A stretch of 64,000 nt of DNA from Charina bottae. Its lineage: Eukaryota; Chordata; Lepidosauria; Squamata; Charinaidae. Numbering within the stretch: position 1 is the stretch's first letter; the number at the start of each line of letters is the position of its first letter. Positions 49,174 to 63,204 of the stretch are shown here, in pieces. The position numbers were made by a program, and so were the translations under genes. The notes below the pieces were generated by a model, which was not told the DNA's origin, made no database searches, and worked only from the letters and a program-made list of their open reading frames with translations. Location: positions 60,853,501 through 60,917,500 of the forward strand of contig JALMGJ010000001.1 in assembly GCA_023362775.1 (NCBI GenBank), written 5' to 3'.

Positions 49174-52100
49174 TGTACTTTTTTTTTTTTTGTAATTGTA
49201 CTCAGTAGTAACTTGAAAAATGACATGCTTGAAATAAATAAGTAAATAAAATCCAAATTTTCTCTTTACAGGCAGTAGCAGAAAACATAATGCCCTAGAA
49301 ATTTAAGAGAGAAAGATGTCCCTTTATTAAATAATGCTAATTCCATGGAACTAGGTCTGCCTAATTAAGTGAGCTTTGGACTTGTGACCTTTTATGCTGT
49401 AGTGACCTGTTTTATGCCAGTAGTGACCAGTTAAAGCTGACAATAGTTTCAGTAGCAAATCATGATACGGATGAATTCCAGCTCTTGGCCATGTCAAAAG
49501 ACTAATTAGATAGAACTAACACAATGATAAATAATTAGGGAAATAACCTTTTATCACGAGAGTCACTGGATAAGTTCACATACCATGTTAAATCACAGTT
49601 TGTTTTAGCCATTATTTGTATCAGCCATACTTTATTTTATTTATTCATCAAATCTATCACCACCCAACTCCCCCACGGGGGACTCTGGGCGGTTTACAAT
49701 AAAATCTTTGTTGAACAAGCCACACATTCCTGGCTCATACATAATGCTAAGGCATAAATCACAATGGCTGGGTTCACTAATCACTTTAGGCCAACAGGAA
49801 AATCATTTCAGTAACTAGGGTTAGCTTTTGTAGCAACCTTTGGAATCATATGGTGAATTTTTTAAAAATAAAGGATAACAATATTTTTAAAACAGCTTGC
49901 CAAATGAAATAGTTCTCATGGGAGACTTAACATCTGGTCATTCCATTCTTTCGACTTAAACAAGACTTGAAAGCTGTTAATGTTGGCTAGATTGTGTCAG
50001 CCTCTAATGTAGCTTGTTCCTCCTTTTGCCAGATTCTGGTAGCTTGTTCCTTCTTTTGCCAAATTCTCTAAAACCAATAGTTGATTGGCCAAGTTTGTGC
50101 CTGTGTGAGAGAAAGAATGGGCAAGCCTTCCCCATTCTAGTTTCATCCAGATTCAGATTCAGCCAGCCAGCACAACTTTTATGCTGGCTGGCAATTTAGC
50201 TGGAGAGCATCAGATTATCAGGAATGATAATTTTTTAGGATGGAATAACTAGAATCATAACCACTTTTTGAAATTTAGTCAGGGAAAGGGGTGTTTATTC
50301 TCTCTAAACTCTTCTGGTGAAGACATCACGTTCAGCTTGAGAACTCTATAGTGGTATATGTATAGTTATTGGTATGTTTATTTGTTTGATTTATACCCTA
50401 TCTTTTTTGCCAACCCCAGATTAGTGAAGTTGCTAGTTTATATCTAATGAAGCCATGGTAATCATAGCTTTACTTTCTATGCACCCATAATTCTAGTTCT
50501 TCCTAACCACTCCCATCCATATAAAATGCATGGTATATGGACATTTAGTTATCCCTGTTGTGATATTACCTCCATTAAAGCTACAGCCAAATAGCACTAT
50601 CTAATCATTGCAGATGGCAGACATATTAGAACTGGTTTATGGCATGGCAATCCTCATGCCCTCTGTATGGTTCTAATTAGAAGACCTTCATTAGTTTTGT
50701 GAGTGTTGGAGAAATGGAAACCTGCTTATGGGAGGAGAAGGAATTTGATTCATCAACAAACATATAACTTCCCTGCTGAAATGTTCTTTGAAAATCCAAA
50801 TACTACATTTATTGCAACATGATATAAACAGCACATGAATAAAAGCCCAGGAACACTGAGCCAGAAAAATCAAAATTTGGGGTGTATTTTCCATATTACC
50901 CATCCCAATTAATTGCTGTACTGTAGCTTTGTATCAATTGTAAATCCCAGACTGTTTTCAAGGATAGTCCTATTTAAGCTCATTGTCACAGTTCAGTCAG
51001 GAAGTGTTGTCACATAGCTCATTGATTTCTACACTGGGAACTGTGTTGTGGAAGCAAGTAGAAGAAATGTTTCCATCTTAGTTGCTGCAGCCCCTTTCAA
51101 CCACTGTGTATGTGATCATCCTTCATTTGTTTGCAAACTGATATATTGGAAAGACTGTGCTGTTAGAGGAATTAAATTAACTTACTGATAGAGTTCATTG
51201 TCTTGCATGTGGATTGCTTTATTGGCTGCAAGGCAATATAGTTCTTCATGTAAGAAAAGACAGTGGTTCAGTGGCTGGCTAGCATCCTGAAGAGATGGAG
51301 TGTGGGAAGATACATTATTCTGAATCAGATAATGGTCTGCCAATGTTGTATTGTTTACAGTAGCCATCCAGATGTTTTGAAAATCATATCCCATCATTCT
51401 CATATGCCTTTATTGTATGAAAAGGGAATGCTGATAATTGTAATTCCAAACATCTGGGTAGCCCAAGGTTTGAGAAGGCTGGTATGTAGTAACTACCAGG
51501 TAGTTTACCAGATTTATAGACAAACATCTTTCCAAGCCTTACCTTGAGTTGTCAAGAATAGAATTTGGTTCTTCTTGCATGGAAAGTATGTGCTGAACAT
51601 ATGCTAGATATGAAACAGCAAGATATAACCCATTGCTGTATGTCTTACTATGTATAAGATTGCTTCTCCTGCTATGCTAGTGTTGATTGGCTCTGTTCTG
51701 TGGGAGTAGCACATTACTGATTGGTTTCATAGGCAAAAGACACAGCTATTGTTGAAGAAACTCCATAGAACCAATTTTTCTCCTTCATTGTATTATTCAT
51801 ACTTAAAATTAATCTTAGCTCTAATGCTTCCATAGTGAACTGGCCAATTGATTTCCCCACTCAGAATAGCTAATCTGCACCCTGCCAAGTGGGACTTCAA
51901 CTTCAGTTGCTACCAAGCTGATAGAGCCCAAGACAGGGAAAGACAGTTTGGTGGTAGATCAGAAACTGAGCCAAAATCTGCACTATACATGCCTGTCAGT
52001 TTTCATCTTGTTCACATTTTAGTTCTATGTATTTATTCACTTGCTTACTTACATACTATGCATATAAACTAATCCTCTCCCCCACATAAAAGCAGTTCTT

Positions 52101-55100
52101 GGAGCAGCACACTGGTAATAGCAGGAATATATAGCCAGCATCATTTTTTTTTTTGGGGGGGGGGCATCAAAAGTGCTCCAAAATTAAAGGTGTTTTTCCC
52201 CCCTTTTTAGGAAGCTAACATGTTTTTTTCCTAAAGGTTATATTTATAGCAACACTTAAGTGCACATTAATACGGAATCAAATTGTAATTGATAGACAAA
52301 AATGAAATTGACTGGACTGCCACCCAGATTCTTCAAGATGCTGGCAAAGACCACTGTTTCCCCTTAGTGATTACCAAACTTTCCAATATTACATTGGAGA
52401 AACTGTATGATCATTAGAACTCACCCCCCCCCCTCAAAATTGGCTTGTTTTCCTGAAAGGTCAGAAAAATGCCACCATTTTATACTTGTTCCCATTCCTC
52501 AAATATCATTTCTTCAATTTTTGCCTCTCAGTTGGTGTTTTTCTCCTTCTTCCTCCTCTCTCCTTAGAGCATTGTGAAACAAAGTTCCTGTGAACCATGG
52601 AACATCTTTCTTCCAGTGGCTACTCTAGCCCTGATATCCAGGTGACAGGGATGAACAAACTACAAATAAAACCCCAGAACCTCTTTTTATTGGCCTATAT
52701 TGCTGGTCAGTTGCTGTATTATGGGAGGTGTAGTATAACACACTTGAAGGATTCAAGATGGGACAGGCTGCTGCTAAAAATGTTGCATGGATTAGTTAAA
52801 ATAACTCCATTATCAATCATGAAATGTTCCTCAAATGCACAGGGAAACTGAAATTCCATTCTGCAAAAAAACTAATTTCAGAAAATAACAACTGAAGAAC
52901 TTAAGCTTGTTTCTTAGACACATACTGAGCTGTGATAACGGCAAGTAGATGCCACCCTGAACTTAGTGTAAACTGTGGATTTATAATTGCCATTTCCTAT
53001 ATCAGCGTAAAATTAGAAGTGAATCAATTGAGATAGAATTTAGCCTTTTGGGGGTTTTGGCAGATGCCTGGTGACTGTGGTAGTTTCTTCCAGAGGTATG
53101 CTAATAATCTATGGGTAGGGAAATCTGTCTGCCTGCATTGAAGCCATTGTAACTAATTGTTTGGTCCTCTGCAGCTGAATAATGAACTTTTTAGAAGGCG
53201 CCAAGTTTATCAGTTTCTGAAACAATTTAATATGGAAACCTTCTGAACACTTTGTGGTAAATAAGATATGCCTTCAATCAGGAGGATAGTCAGCTAAGGT
53301 GGAATGTCTTGTGTAAATTTAGATAAGCTTACCTTTGAAATGAGAAAAAAAAAATTGTATCTTCCAAAGGTTACATTTAGACAATGCTCAATTGATACCA
53401 TCCCGTCAGGTCTAAAAGATTGCCTTGAAGAACATGAAAATCAAATCAGTTATTTGGGCTTGCAGATTTTTTTAACCAATATTTTTAAGTTAAAAAAAAG
53501 GCTATACATCATTCTTGGCTTCAGTACAAACATGGCAGACGTCCAGTGAACCTGACACAAAGTGTAACCTGAATTCATCATTACCTGATTAAATAATTCA
53601 CCTTCCTTATATAAGTTTTTTTTAAAAAGGCTTTGCATCAGCATTTCCTTCCAATAACATTTTAAAGAAGAAATGACAGATTTGTTTTGCCTGTCTTGCC
53701 CTATTTCTTCAAATTGATTAACCAACTAACTATTAAACAAGTTCTCTCCTCCCTAAACTTTTAAACTTTCAATAATGGCTGTAGCACAAGTGAGATATAA
53801 ATAAGCAAGCTGGTAATCTAATAAACAAAGAAAACCCTTATATACTGTAGATACATCCAGCATTCAAGGTACTAACCCTAATAGCTACTTACCTGGAGAA
53901 AGTCCTGTTGAAATTAATTGGACTGGCTTATAGTACTGCAAGTCATTAATCTAACTAGAGGTATTTAAATATGTTCTTAATTGTTTTAAATATTTAAATT
54001 CTGGCTGAGGCAGAAGGCACTTGATTTAGATCTCACTTTAGCTATGACTTTTATAGCTGAAGAACAAGTTTCTATCTGTCAACTCCCCCCAAGAATGTCC
54101 CCTAAGATTATGAATATAAAGCCCCTTGAAAAATCAAAGTATTATTTGATAATTTATAGCTTATAAATTTATAAATTATTATAAATAAATAAATTTATAA
54201 TTTATAGATGCTAAGCATTATTGCTATTCCCAGTAATGCATATATTTACAATGCATCAATTATTTCAGAAATTATTTTTTAGTTCAATGTGTTTCAAATT
54301 AGGACTGTCGTCATCTTGCTACATAACACATAACGTGGGTGACTGTAAATTATGTAATTATTATGTAAATTATTCTTCTGTGTGTCTTTTCTTTCTCATT
54401 ACTAAAGAACATTTCCCCCAATGCTCAGGACATCCCCATATGCCTACATAGAACTCCTCTTTGCTATGCAGTCTCTGTGTGGTTGCTTATTGGTTCACAT
54501 TAATTTTGATGAGCTTACTCATAATGTTCTTCAGGTTTGTGCAGGAGTCTGAAAAAAAGATAGGCTTCTTTCATGAATAGCGTAGAGGTGCTTGTCTTGT
54601 GCTTATCAAACATCTAAAGCATTATTTACTAATCAATCAATCAACCAATCAAATGCATAAAATATAAAAATAAAATGCATAGCATCTGGGCATCATCCAA
54701 CCAATTATCCACACAGCTGGGATGAAATACATGTCTTTGCAAGACCTAAGATAACCATTTTTCCCCTTAAGCCCCTCTAAATATCCCAAAATACAAAAAA
54801 GGGCTATTTTTTTTCTCCATCCATTGTGCAAGGTTTTTGGGACCAGAAAAGAGGTGCTGGTAGGGTCTATGTGGCCCCCAGGCTGCACCTGTTCTACCCA
54901 TGACTTAAAATGTATACGTTGTTATTCCCTTTATTTGAAGACCCTCTGGAAATGAGGAAGAGCAGATTTGCTTATTTAGTAGTCTTCAGCAATCTCATGG
55001 TTTTTCAGCAATCTTTGAGGGATGCATTATTAGTTAAACTGGAATCAAGACCATGGGTTGGATTCAGATTTCCCCTCAATGAATAGAAGGTGGAAATGGG

Positions 55101-56943
55101 CAGGGTGGAAGTTTATATTCCCCCAATTTCCATGCTGTTTTGGAGTAGTTATCCCTCAGTTCTTCAGAACAAGGTAGGAAATGTTGCTAAGGGTAGCAAA
55201 GTGAAAGGTGAATTGATAAAACATAGACCCAATCTCTTTCCTTCAGTGCTAGCAAAACGCCACTGAGTGGCAGCCTGGATCCTGCATTTATATATTTTTA
55301 CATAATATTCATGTACAAAAGATACTCTAAAAATAGAAATTTATAGTTTAGCTATATCTTGAAGCTCCCTTCTGGGAGTAGGGAAAATCTAATAGAAACT
55401 AGGGGAACATCTGATTCAGGATGGGTTATCCTATTATAGGGGAAATTTATTTATCAGATAGAATTTAGGGGTGGACAAGCAGAAGGAAATAAAAACCTTG
55501 AAAAGAGACATATGTAGAGGGATGACCATAATTCCCAGGCAGAAAAGGCCACACACCCTTTCATATTCAGAAGTGAAACAGAGAGGGACTTGAATCTTAT
55601 TTTAGCTGGAGACAGACAATATTTTCTACCACACCTGAATACTTTGCCTGTTGTACACACTCACTGCTGCTTTCTGCCTCTCAGTGTCTGCTGCTGAAGT
55701 GACCATTTGCCTAATGGCATGAATGGTTCTACTTTTGAGTTTTTGGGAGGCCTCTGGCTGGTTACTTTTGAGCTGATCAAATAAGAGTCTCATGAGATAC
55801 TTGTGGTTGGTATATAAGGATTTATTTATTTATTTTATTTATTTATTAATCAAATTTATCACCGCCCATCTCTACCACGGTAGAGTAGTCTTTCCATGCA
55901 TATTGAATCAGTTGCTACTGTAATTGCACAATGGGATTGTAAGGTACCTATTGTACAATTTGCAGGAATTTCCTGAAAATAATTTTCATGTAGTGATGGA
56001 ATAGTCTGCATGTAAATGGTGGAGTCTCCCTTACTGGAGGTTTTCAAATGGGGATGGATGGCCAGCTGTTGGGGATAGTTTAGTGGATTCCTGCACTGAG
56101 CAGGAATTGGACTATTGACCTATAAAATCCTTTCCGATTCACACATTCTGTGATTCTATGAATTGCACATATTATTTTGGTATTTTCTTTTCTTCAATAG
56201 CTACACACTTCCTTGTTTGTAAAAGGGTGAAGTGCTTAATTATTTGCCTAGCACTAACCTTAGTGTTGGAAATCACCAAATGTACACTTTGCCCTTACAC
56301 ATTTTTTTCAATAATTTAGTACTATTATTCCCACTATTAACATAAGTGATATTAACTTGACTGGGTATCAGTCAAAAGATAAAATATGGCTTGCAGGCTT
56401 TATTCTCATACCCTTCCTGTTTTCGGGCATACCATTCTCATGCCATTTGTTAGCAAAAATAGCATAAGATATTGATGCAATCTACCCATGATCTTCTCAC
56501 TAATTAAATGTAACCAGTGCTTCATTTTTTGATTTTATCACACATCTAACTAATGTGGCACTAAGGCTTTCAACATTGTTATCAAAGCCTAAATTTTTAT
56601 TTTTCACATATACATTATTCATAGTAGCTGACTTCATTACTGGAGCCTTTGTAGTGAAAGAAATTTCTTTACATTCTAATATGGATGACTTCCTTATCTA
56701 TTTTACCAACTTCTTTTTATCACAGAAAGTATTGATAGCCACGATAGATCAAGGAGAATTAATGAGCTGCCTAGTAAACTGAGCTGTTCTGGAGCCCAAA
56801 ATAACATAATGTTCCAAGTGGCTTATGATAAGAGGGGTATCAGCATATAGTCTAGAAGCATATCCTCCTTCAAATACTGGCTGACTTTGTCAATTAGACA
56901 TAAAATAGGAGATAATAATGTTTGTTTCTTCATTGCCCCTCTT

Positions 56944-57028
56944 CCTTCCTTCCTTCCTTCCTTCCTTCCTTCCTTCCTTCCTTCCTTCCTTCCTTCCTTC
57001 CTTCCTTCCTTCCTTCCTTCCTTCCTTC
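56944..57028 (+). repeat. (CTTC)n microsatellite
   Basis: About 21 perfect tetranucleotide units, all pyrimidine on the + strand; could form triplex DNA. The leucine/proline/serine frame across it is an artefact. Confidence 0.97.
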
Positions 57029-58554
57029 ACAAAATTCTTCTGACCTGTCCTTATATAAACTTGGCTACTTCAGAAAACTATGAAAATGTCTCAACCTCTG
57101 TACACATATACACACTCATGTACACTCATTTATAAAATAATTATAGGTCAGAGGAAAGTAATATTCAACACCCTTTTGGATTTCTTTTATGTTTATCTGA
57201 ATAGTAGCTTTTTCATTCATACTGGAAAAGGTCCATCTATGTTGTCACTGAGAGTCGACCCTGACTTGATGGACCATAATGAGATCAAATCTTATCATAA
57301 ACTACATGAAGTTTTATTTCTTTTGGCACTTTTAGACAGATTGCAGACAATTTTAACATCCTTTCATTTGTTTCCTCAAGTTCACTTCTGGTTGTATTAT
57401 TTTAAAGCTGTGTGTTTAAATGTGGGTGTCCATGCTTTTCATCAAGACTACAGTTTTATTTGTGACGCTCTATGCTATATTCATTTGCATGTCATTTGGC
57501 CCTTTTAATAAAATTAAAAACATTGCCAGAAAACCCACAAAGCACTTCTAAACATCCCTGTATTATGTGGGTTAAGTATAGAAACTTCAGGCCAACATGA
57601 ATCTTACTGCAGGGCACTGTCTGCATGAAGCAAGAATTTTTATATTAAAACATCACACTGTATTTAATGTTGCTGAACTTTTTGGCTGCCAAAGTGTAAA
57701 ACAAAAATTACAAATTATGTCCTAACACTTCAGTTACATGTACTTTGTTATTCTCTCCATCGACTAGATGTAAGTTTGTATTAAACTATAAATGAGAAAA
57801 CAATATTGCCTGCAAACTAAAGATGTTTAAATAAGTTCTCCAAGGAGTAGTCAGAAAATATTATAAACTGTTCTGTCATTCTTGTTTCCTGTATTAAAAG
57901 CCTTGACTGCCAGGCTGATGTTCCTTGCAGAACATTTTTTTCCAGCTACTAGCAAAACGGGGCATATTCAAATTTGTGTCATTAATAGTTTTGCCCTCAA
58001 ATAATATTAAGAATATTCTCTCTCAGATCCCATTGTTTTTCTCTTTGAAAGAGCAAAGGGAAAATATCAAGCCATAAAAGTTGTATAAAACTCTCTCTGT
58101 ATCTGTATAGGCTGGGAACCTGCAAGCAGATTTGCTTCCTAAAACAATTTGGTGCCTTTACAGTTTTTAATACAAAGAAAAATAAGATAATACAAGAAAC
58201 CTTTGATCTTCAGTGTACATGAAATGTGAACTCTAATTAAAATTGATGTAATAGCAAAGGGTGCTTGGAACAGCACATTTTTAGTACAAGTTTTCTTTTT
58301 TCATTAATAGAACATCATGGAAAAATATCCAGGAGGACTTTCAAGGACAATTGTCCTTATTGAAGTAAGCATGGACTTCTGTCCTTTCCCATGCAATAAT
58401 CTACTATAGTGAGTTATGAAATTATGGCTTATTGATCCATTCTTTAAGAAGCTATTGAATAGTACAATGAGGATGCCCCATCCAGATCTAAAGCACTTTG
58501 CCCACTTTGCATCTGAATACTGCACTATTCTACTCAATATGTTAACCCATCTAC

Positions 58555-58860
58555 TGTATTCTATTCAATTCAGCTTTGATCATGCCCCACATTGTCCAGG
58601 TTTGGATACTACACTTTAAGAAGGATTCAGAGAAATTAGAAGTTCAGAGAAGGGCAACAAGGATGATTAAGAAACTAGAAGCTAAACCATGTGAGGAAAA
58701 ATTGAAGGAGCTGGGTATGTTTAGCTTTGAGAGAAGGATACTGGGGGGATATAATAGCACTCTTCAAAAGTCTGAAAGGATTGCACCTAAAAAAGTTCAA
58801 GACCTGTTTTCTTTCACTCCAGAGTGCAGGATTTGGAATAATGGATTTAAGATATAGGTA
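58555..58860 (+). mobile_element. CR1-group LINE fragment (coding part)
   Basis: The + strand frame encodes a CR1-like ORF2 C-terminal segment: LEVQRRATRMIKKLE, EEKLKELGMFSFERR. Spacing and order fit CR1 (QRRATRMI...L.ELGLFSLE). It is surrounded by stops and indels; a small old fragment. Confidence 0.75.
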
Positions 58861-59239
58861 GGGAGATTTTTGCTTTAATGTCATAAAAAAACCTTTTTAA
58901 TGGTAGTTCTACAGTGCACTCAGTTATCATATGGTAAGTTAAGATGATAGAAAGCATCTGTCTGGGATGCTTTAATTTGGATTTGGGCTCAATGGCCTAA
59001 AGGGCTTCCACAGATGTTGGAATTCTTGTAAGGTTTTTATTTTTGTTGTTGTTTTTGTTAACTAATTGTGTGGATGGACTTACAGTCATCATGGTTGTAG
59101 TAGAGATGGAGATGATGATAAGTGTTCATATAAATATCACATCTAATCTTCACTATAAAAATCAAAGTAACATATTTCAACTTAAATTTACTTTAGGCAA
59201 ACATATTAAAAACAGTACTTTCCCTGCCAATGGACTGAC

Positions 59240-59275
59240 TCTCTCCCTCTCCCTCTCCCTCTCCCTCTCCATCTG
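59240..59275 (+). repeat. (CTCTCC)n microsatellite
   Basis: Five or six perfect hexanucleotide units. Confidence 0.9.
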
Positions 59276-61414
59276 TCTCTGTCTCTATCTCACAGCAGAA
59301 AAAGGGCAGAGTACATTGCTAGAGTTTGGTACGAGTATTCTGTCATTTGTTTCTAAAAGAAAGACATTATGGTATATTTTAAATCAATGTTGCTATATTT
59401 AATATATACACTCTGAGGTGTATCTATTGGATTTGGTGGAATTCAATTTTATTTAAGTGTTCTTAAGAATGCAGTTTTATTTTTGTTTCCAGTGCTTGAT
59501 AGACTTGCTGTACTATACTGTATATGCAAGTAGTTTCTTTTGAAATAGGAGATCAGGGCATATGTGGGGTTACTTAGCCCAATCCCTAATCTTTTGATAC
59601 TACCAATGCACATTTTTAATTGTGCTCTTCCATTAGATACTGAATTCCCTCTTAATGCACTGTTTTCACTCTAGTTCATCATTTATATGTTACAACAGAC
59701 AGATATAAGTGTTGTATGTAGTATTACTCCTTGTTAAGTTAGCAGTTGTGGAGTATTTGAGTCTGTACAATCCTGCAACCTGCTAATGTGATATTTAATG
59801 AGGAGACATCAGTCTGGAGAAAGGTAGTCAATATAAATCAGTGTTTACAAAGTGTGATTAACTCTGAAATATTTCATCAATGCTCTGGTCCCAGGCATAC
59901 TCTATGCTAATTACTAGAATCTGTGCATGTTTCAGGGGACTTCTTCAGACTCAGAGTGCAGCAAACATGGAGCAGCAAAATTGCAATTATGCCTGGGCTG
60001 TCTCTGATGGCAATTTATGCATTTGGTGTGATGACCTCCCACTTCCCAAGAGAGCAATAAAGAGAATGCATTTTCATTAGGATACTAATGCACTTAATCA
60101 CAAGGGGAAAGGGTTAGAAAGTAACAAAATACTTCTAAAGCATGATGGGGAAACACTGATGGGGAAAAACATTTTTATTCTTTCCATGAAGTGCTACCAG
60201 TGCAGATTGCACCTACTAAATGTAATTGTGAATGTCCAAGTCAGTAAGAATACATGTATTAGTCAAACAGCTATGCTTATCTTAAAAGATACATTTCCCC
60301 TCATTGTATTAGCATATGATATTGAAAAAGAACACAAGAAAACCTCTGTTAAAGCCGACTGAAGGTCTATCAAGTGCAGAAATTATTTCCTACTTCGTTC
60401 AGTCAGATGCTTCCAGGAATCCCACAAACAGAATATAAAATCAAGAAAAGGTTCATGCTTTTTGGCCCCAGTAGTGATACTCAGTTGCATTCTGCCTCTC
60501 AAACTCTCATTTCTCAACAAAATGTTTCTTAATGAATAGACATTGATAAGTCTCTTGCATTCCTGAATGCATTCCTGAATGCATTCCTGAATGCATCTAG
60601 GCCTTTTTAAAAGCATTAGGCAATTATCACAATTTTACTTGAATTCTGTAAGTTGAATGAAAGAGTACTTCCAGTGTTCCATTCTGAGGTCTAGAAATAG
60701 AAGGGAGGGAGAAAATCTCTATCTCTACCTTTGGTGCATTTTATATTTACTTTGTCCTTTCCCACCCTGTGCATCATTTTATAAGCCCCTATTATATCCT
60801 TCCCTTAGTTACCTTATGACAATTAAGCTTTAGTGAATTTCTTTTTAAGAATTCCACCATGAATCCTGGCCAAAGCAAGTTTGGGTGTTTCATTCACATC
60901 AAAACCATGGGGAATAATATGGTTGGGATGGATCAGGATTGTCCTAATTTTCTAAAATGTTCATGGTGGCTGTGGAGTCTCTCTTCATTTTCTTAAACTT
61001 TTAAAAATACAAGTTTACCTTTAGCAGCTTTAGGCATCTTCTGTGCTGCTTTCTGGAATGACTTTAGGGCCACTTGAAAAATGTAAAAACAAAAATCCAC
61101 TCAATACTGGTTTGCACGCTTACTTCAAGGAAACAGTACTCTGCTTCTGCCTCAACATTTTTTTTCTTGTTAGGAATAAATCCAGTGAATGTGAGAAAAA
61201 CAGAGCTTCAGCAGTCTTTTTTTCACAAATGTCTATTTCTTTACCATATGGAGGTGGATATATATCTGTGTTTCCAGGGTAAACTGAGGTGCAGAACTAC
61301 AGTAGAACAGTTAACTAGCTGCTAGATTAGGTTAGATTATCACTGTACCATACTCATGGTAATCATGAAATAGTTCAGCATAGCATAATGGGAATAAGAT
61401 GTAATACTGTAAAC

Positions 61415-61481
61415 CTTGCTGGCTGGGGAATTCTGGGAGTTAGTCTACACATCTGAAAGTTGCCAAGCTTGAGAAACACTG
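61415..61481 (-). mobile_element. Short hAT-type MITE, copy 3 (67 bp)
   Basis: Same family as the two copies in the 16.1-kb palindrome (GCTGGCTGGGGAATTCTGGG to TTGAGAAACACTG). It is flanked on both sides by CTGTAAAC (61407-61414 and 61482-61489), a perfect 8-bp duplication. This single copy shows that the normal form of the element is one unit, not a palindrome. Confidence 0.85.
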
Positions 61482-62612
61482 CTGTAAACCATTTTACATT
61501 CTCATCTCCAATTTGGCACAACCACCCAGAAGGGCTAGAAAGTTCTGGTTTTGTTTTTGATTAGCCACAAATTAACATTACATCCCAAACCTAAACTTTG
61601 ACAAATATTAGTTGTAGTTGATGGAAACCAACCAGACTATAAACTGGATTTTGAAACTGATTTATTCCCACTCAGAATTGAAGATTAAGGAAAGATAATC
61701 TGTTCACCAACTATGGCTGATATCAAGCTAAAACAAAAGGTTCCGCATTTATAGCCAAAATAGGTGTGGGGTGAGAGATGTATGCAAATCAGTTTACTGC
61801 CCCTCCTTGAGATGCTAAAATAGATGTGATTCAAGGCCACATGGAACTCTCAGCTGAATTTCATGCAATTAATTTTATTTTAACGTATCATTTATGTGTT
61901 AGATTTCTATCATTCCTTTCCTTCAGTTGTTCCTGGTGACATACATAGTCCTTCCTCCTTCCGTTGTTCCCCACAGCAACAACCCTGCAATTTATGTTGG
62001 GATTGAAACATAAGTGACTGGAGAAAGTCAACCAGTAAGTTGCCAGGGCTGAGAGAGGATCTCCCTGGTACAAGTCCAAAATTTCAGAATACTGTAAATG
62101 ATCAAATCATAGCTATAAAAAGAGGTCTGGCATCTTAGTAGTGTGTAAAAATATGGATGGTTCTGATAATATATTCTTACGATTTCCTAAACTACTGAAG
62201 AGTGGAATAGTGTGTAAGCTGGGCCCTGCTATCACATCAGCACATCTAATGCATTTCCTTGAGAAGCAAGCTATAGCAAAATGCTTAAAATGTTTAGGTA
62301 GAACCAATTTGCACAACTCTGCATTTACTACATTGTGGGAAAATGCTATTTGCTAAGCCTACTTAAATTTTTAAGCTATATCAGGATGCGTGTTTTTAAT
62401 ATTCTAGTTTTGTAGTTTTCTTTAGCATTTGATAATGTTTGCAAAAACAAAAAAATATGTCTGTAAAAAGAATTTAAGCCTAGTTGCTAACATTTTCAAT
62501 TTCATGTTTTTCTTATTTAGACCTTCAGTGACATTTGTGACTAGATGATTAACAAAATTATAGCTGATATTTCTTAATGGATTCTTCTTTCTATGTACTT
62601 TAAACATTTTAG

Positions 62613-62729
62613 GTAACATAGAGTACAGCTGCCCAGCAACAAATGAATGTGAAATCACAAAGCGTAGACGCAAATCCTGCCAAGCTTGTCGTTTCATGAA
62701 GTGTCTAAAAGTTGGCATGCTGAAAGAAG
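62613..62729 (+). CDS. ESRRG: ESRRG exon: second zinc finger
   Basis: 117 bp, exactly 39 codons, phase 1 at both ends. The acceptor is TTTTAG and the donor gtaagg follows GAAAGAAG. Together with the last G of the previous exon it reads [20 protein letters not shown], then [19 protein letters not shown]. The four cysteines (SCP, ECE, SCQ, ACR, with a further MKC) build the second zinc finger of the DNA-binding domain, with the start of the C-terminal extension that contacts the extended half-site. Frame and phase agree with 44229-44644. The ligand-binding domain exons lie beyond the window. Confidence 0.97.
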
Positions 62730-63203
62730 GTAAGGCTGATCAAGTCCTTTTACATAATTATTCATAAACACTGTTAAGAACTATAATTTAACTTGAGAAA
62801 TGCAATGTATTTAATGACTTTGGTGACTTATTGTTTGAAAATTCACTTTGGGATGTTATGATTGCTTTTGAAAATAAAACCATATAATCGCCCCATAGAG
62901 CTGAAGAGAAGTTTCTTCAGTTAGCAGCTTAGTGCAAGCAAACCTAATTCATTTTTCTCTGATATATCAACTGAACATTATACTTTGATATTTGTACATT
63001 TTTGAATGCTGTTATCCAATAGAAATGCCTATAAAATAAACATCTTAGGGAAAATGCTTCACACAATGTATATAATGTTCTTAAAAACTCAGACAATTAG
63101 AAAAAAATCCTTAACAAATTGTCATGGATTATAAAAAGTATACATAAAAATCTGTCTATTAGGAGGTCTCTCTCTCTCATCATCTATATCATCATCTATA
63201 TCT
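62730..63203 (+). other. ESRRG: ESRRG downstream intron, start
   Basis: Begins gtaaggc. Unannotated AT-rich DNA ending in TCATCTATA repeats next to the Bov-B insertion. Confidence 0.7.
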
Positions 63204-63204
63204 T

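Larger units (their letters stand above)
49215..62612 (+). other. ESRRG: ESRRG intron, last part
   Basis: Long intron with scattered repeats and no other gene recognised. CR1-type 3' ends, minus, lie at about 49625-49706 and 55818-55880, and a CR1 3' segment, plus, at about 56050-56165. Poly-G/poly-T is near 52145. Degraded 'aagtcctgttgaa' repeat occurs near 53890. AT palindrome-like sequence lies at 54150-54210. The intron ends TTAAACATTTTAG at 62612. Confidence 0.7.

Noticed and set aside
56887..57135. Frame with repeated PSFL
   Set aside because: Made by the (CTTC)n microsatellite.
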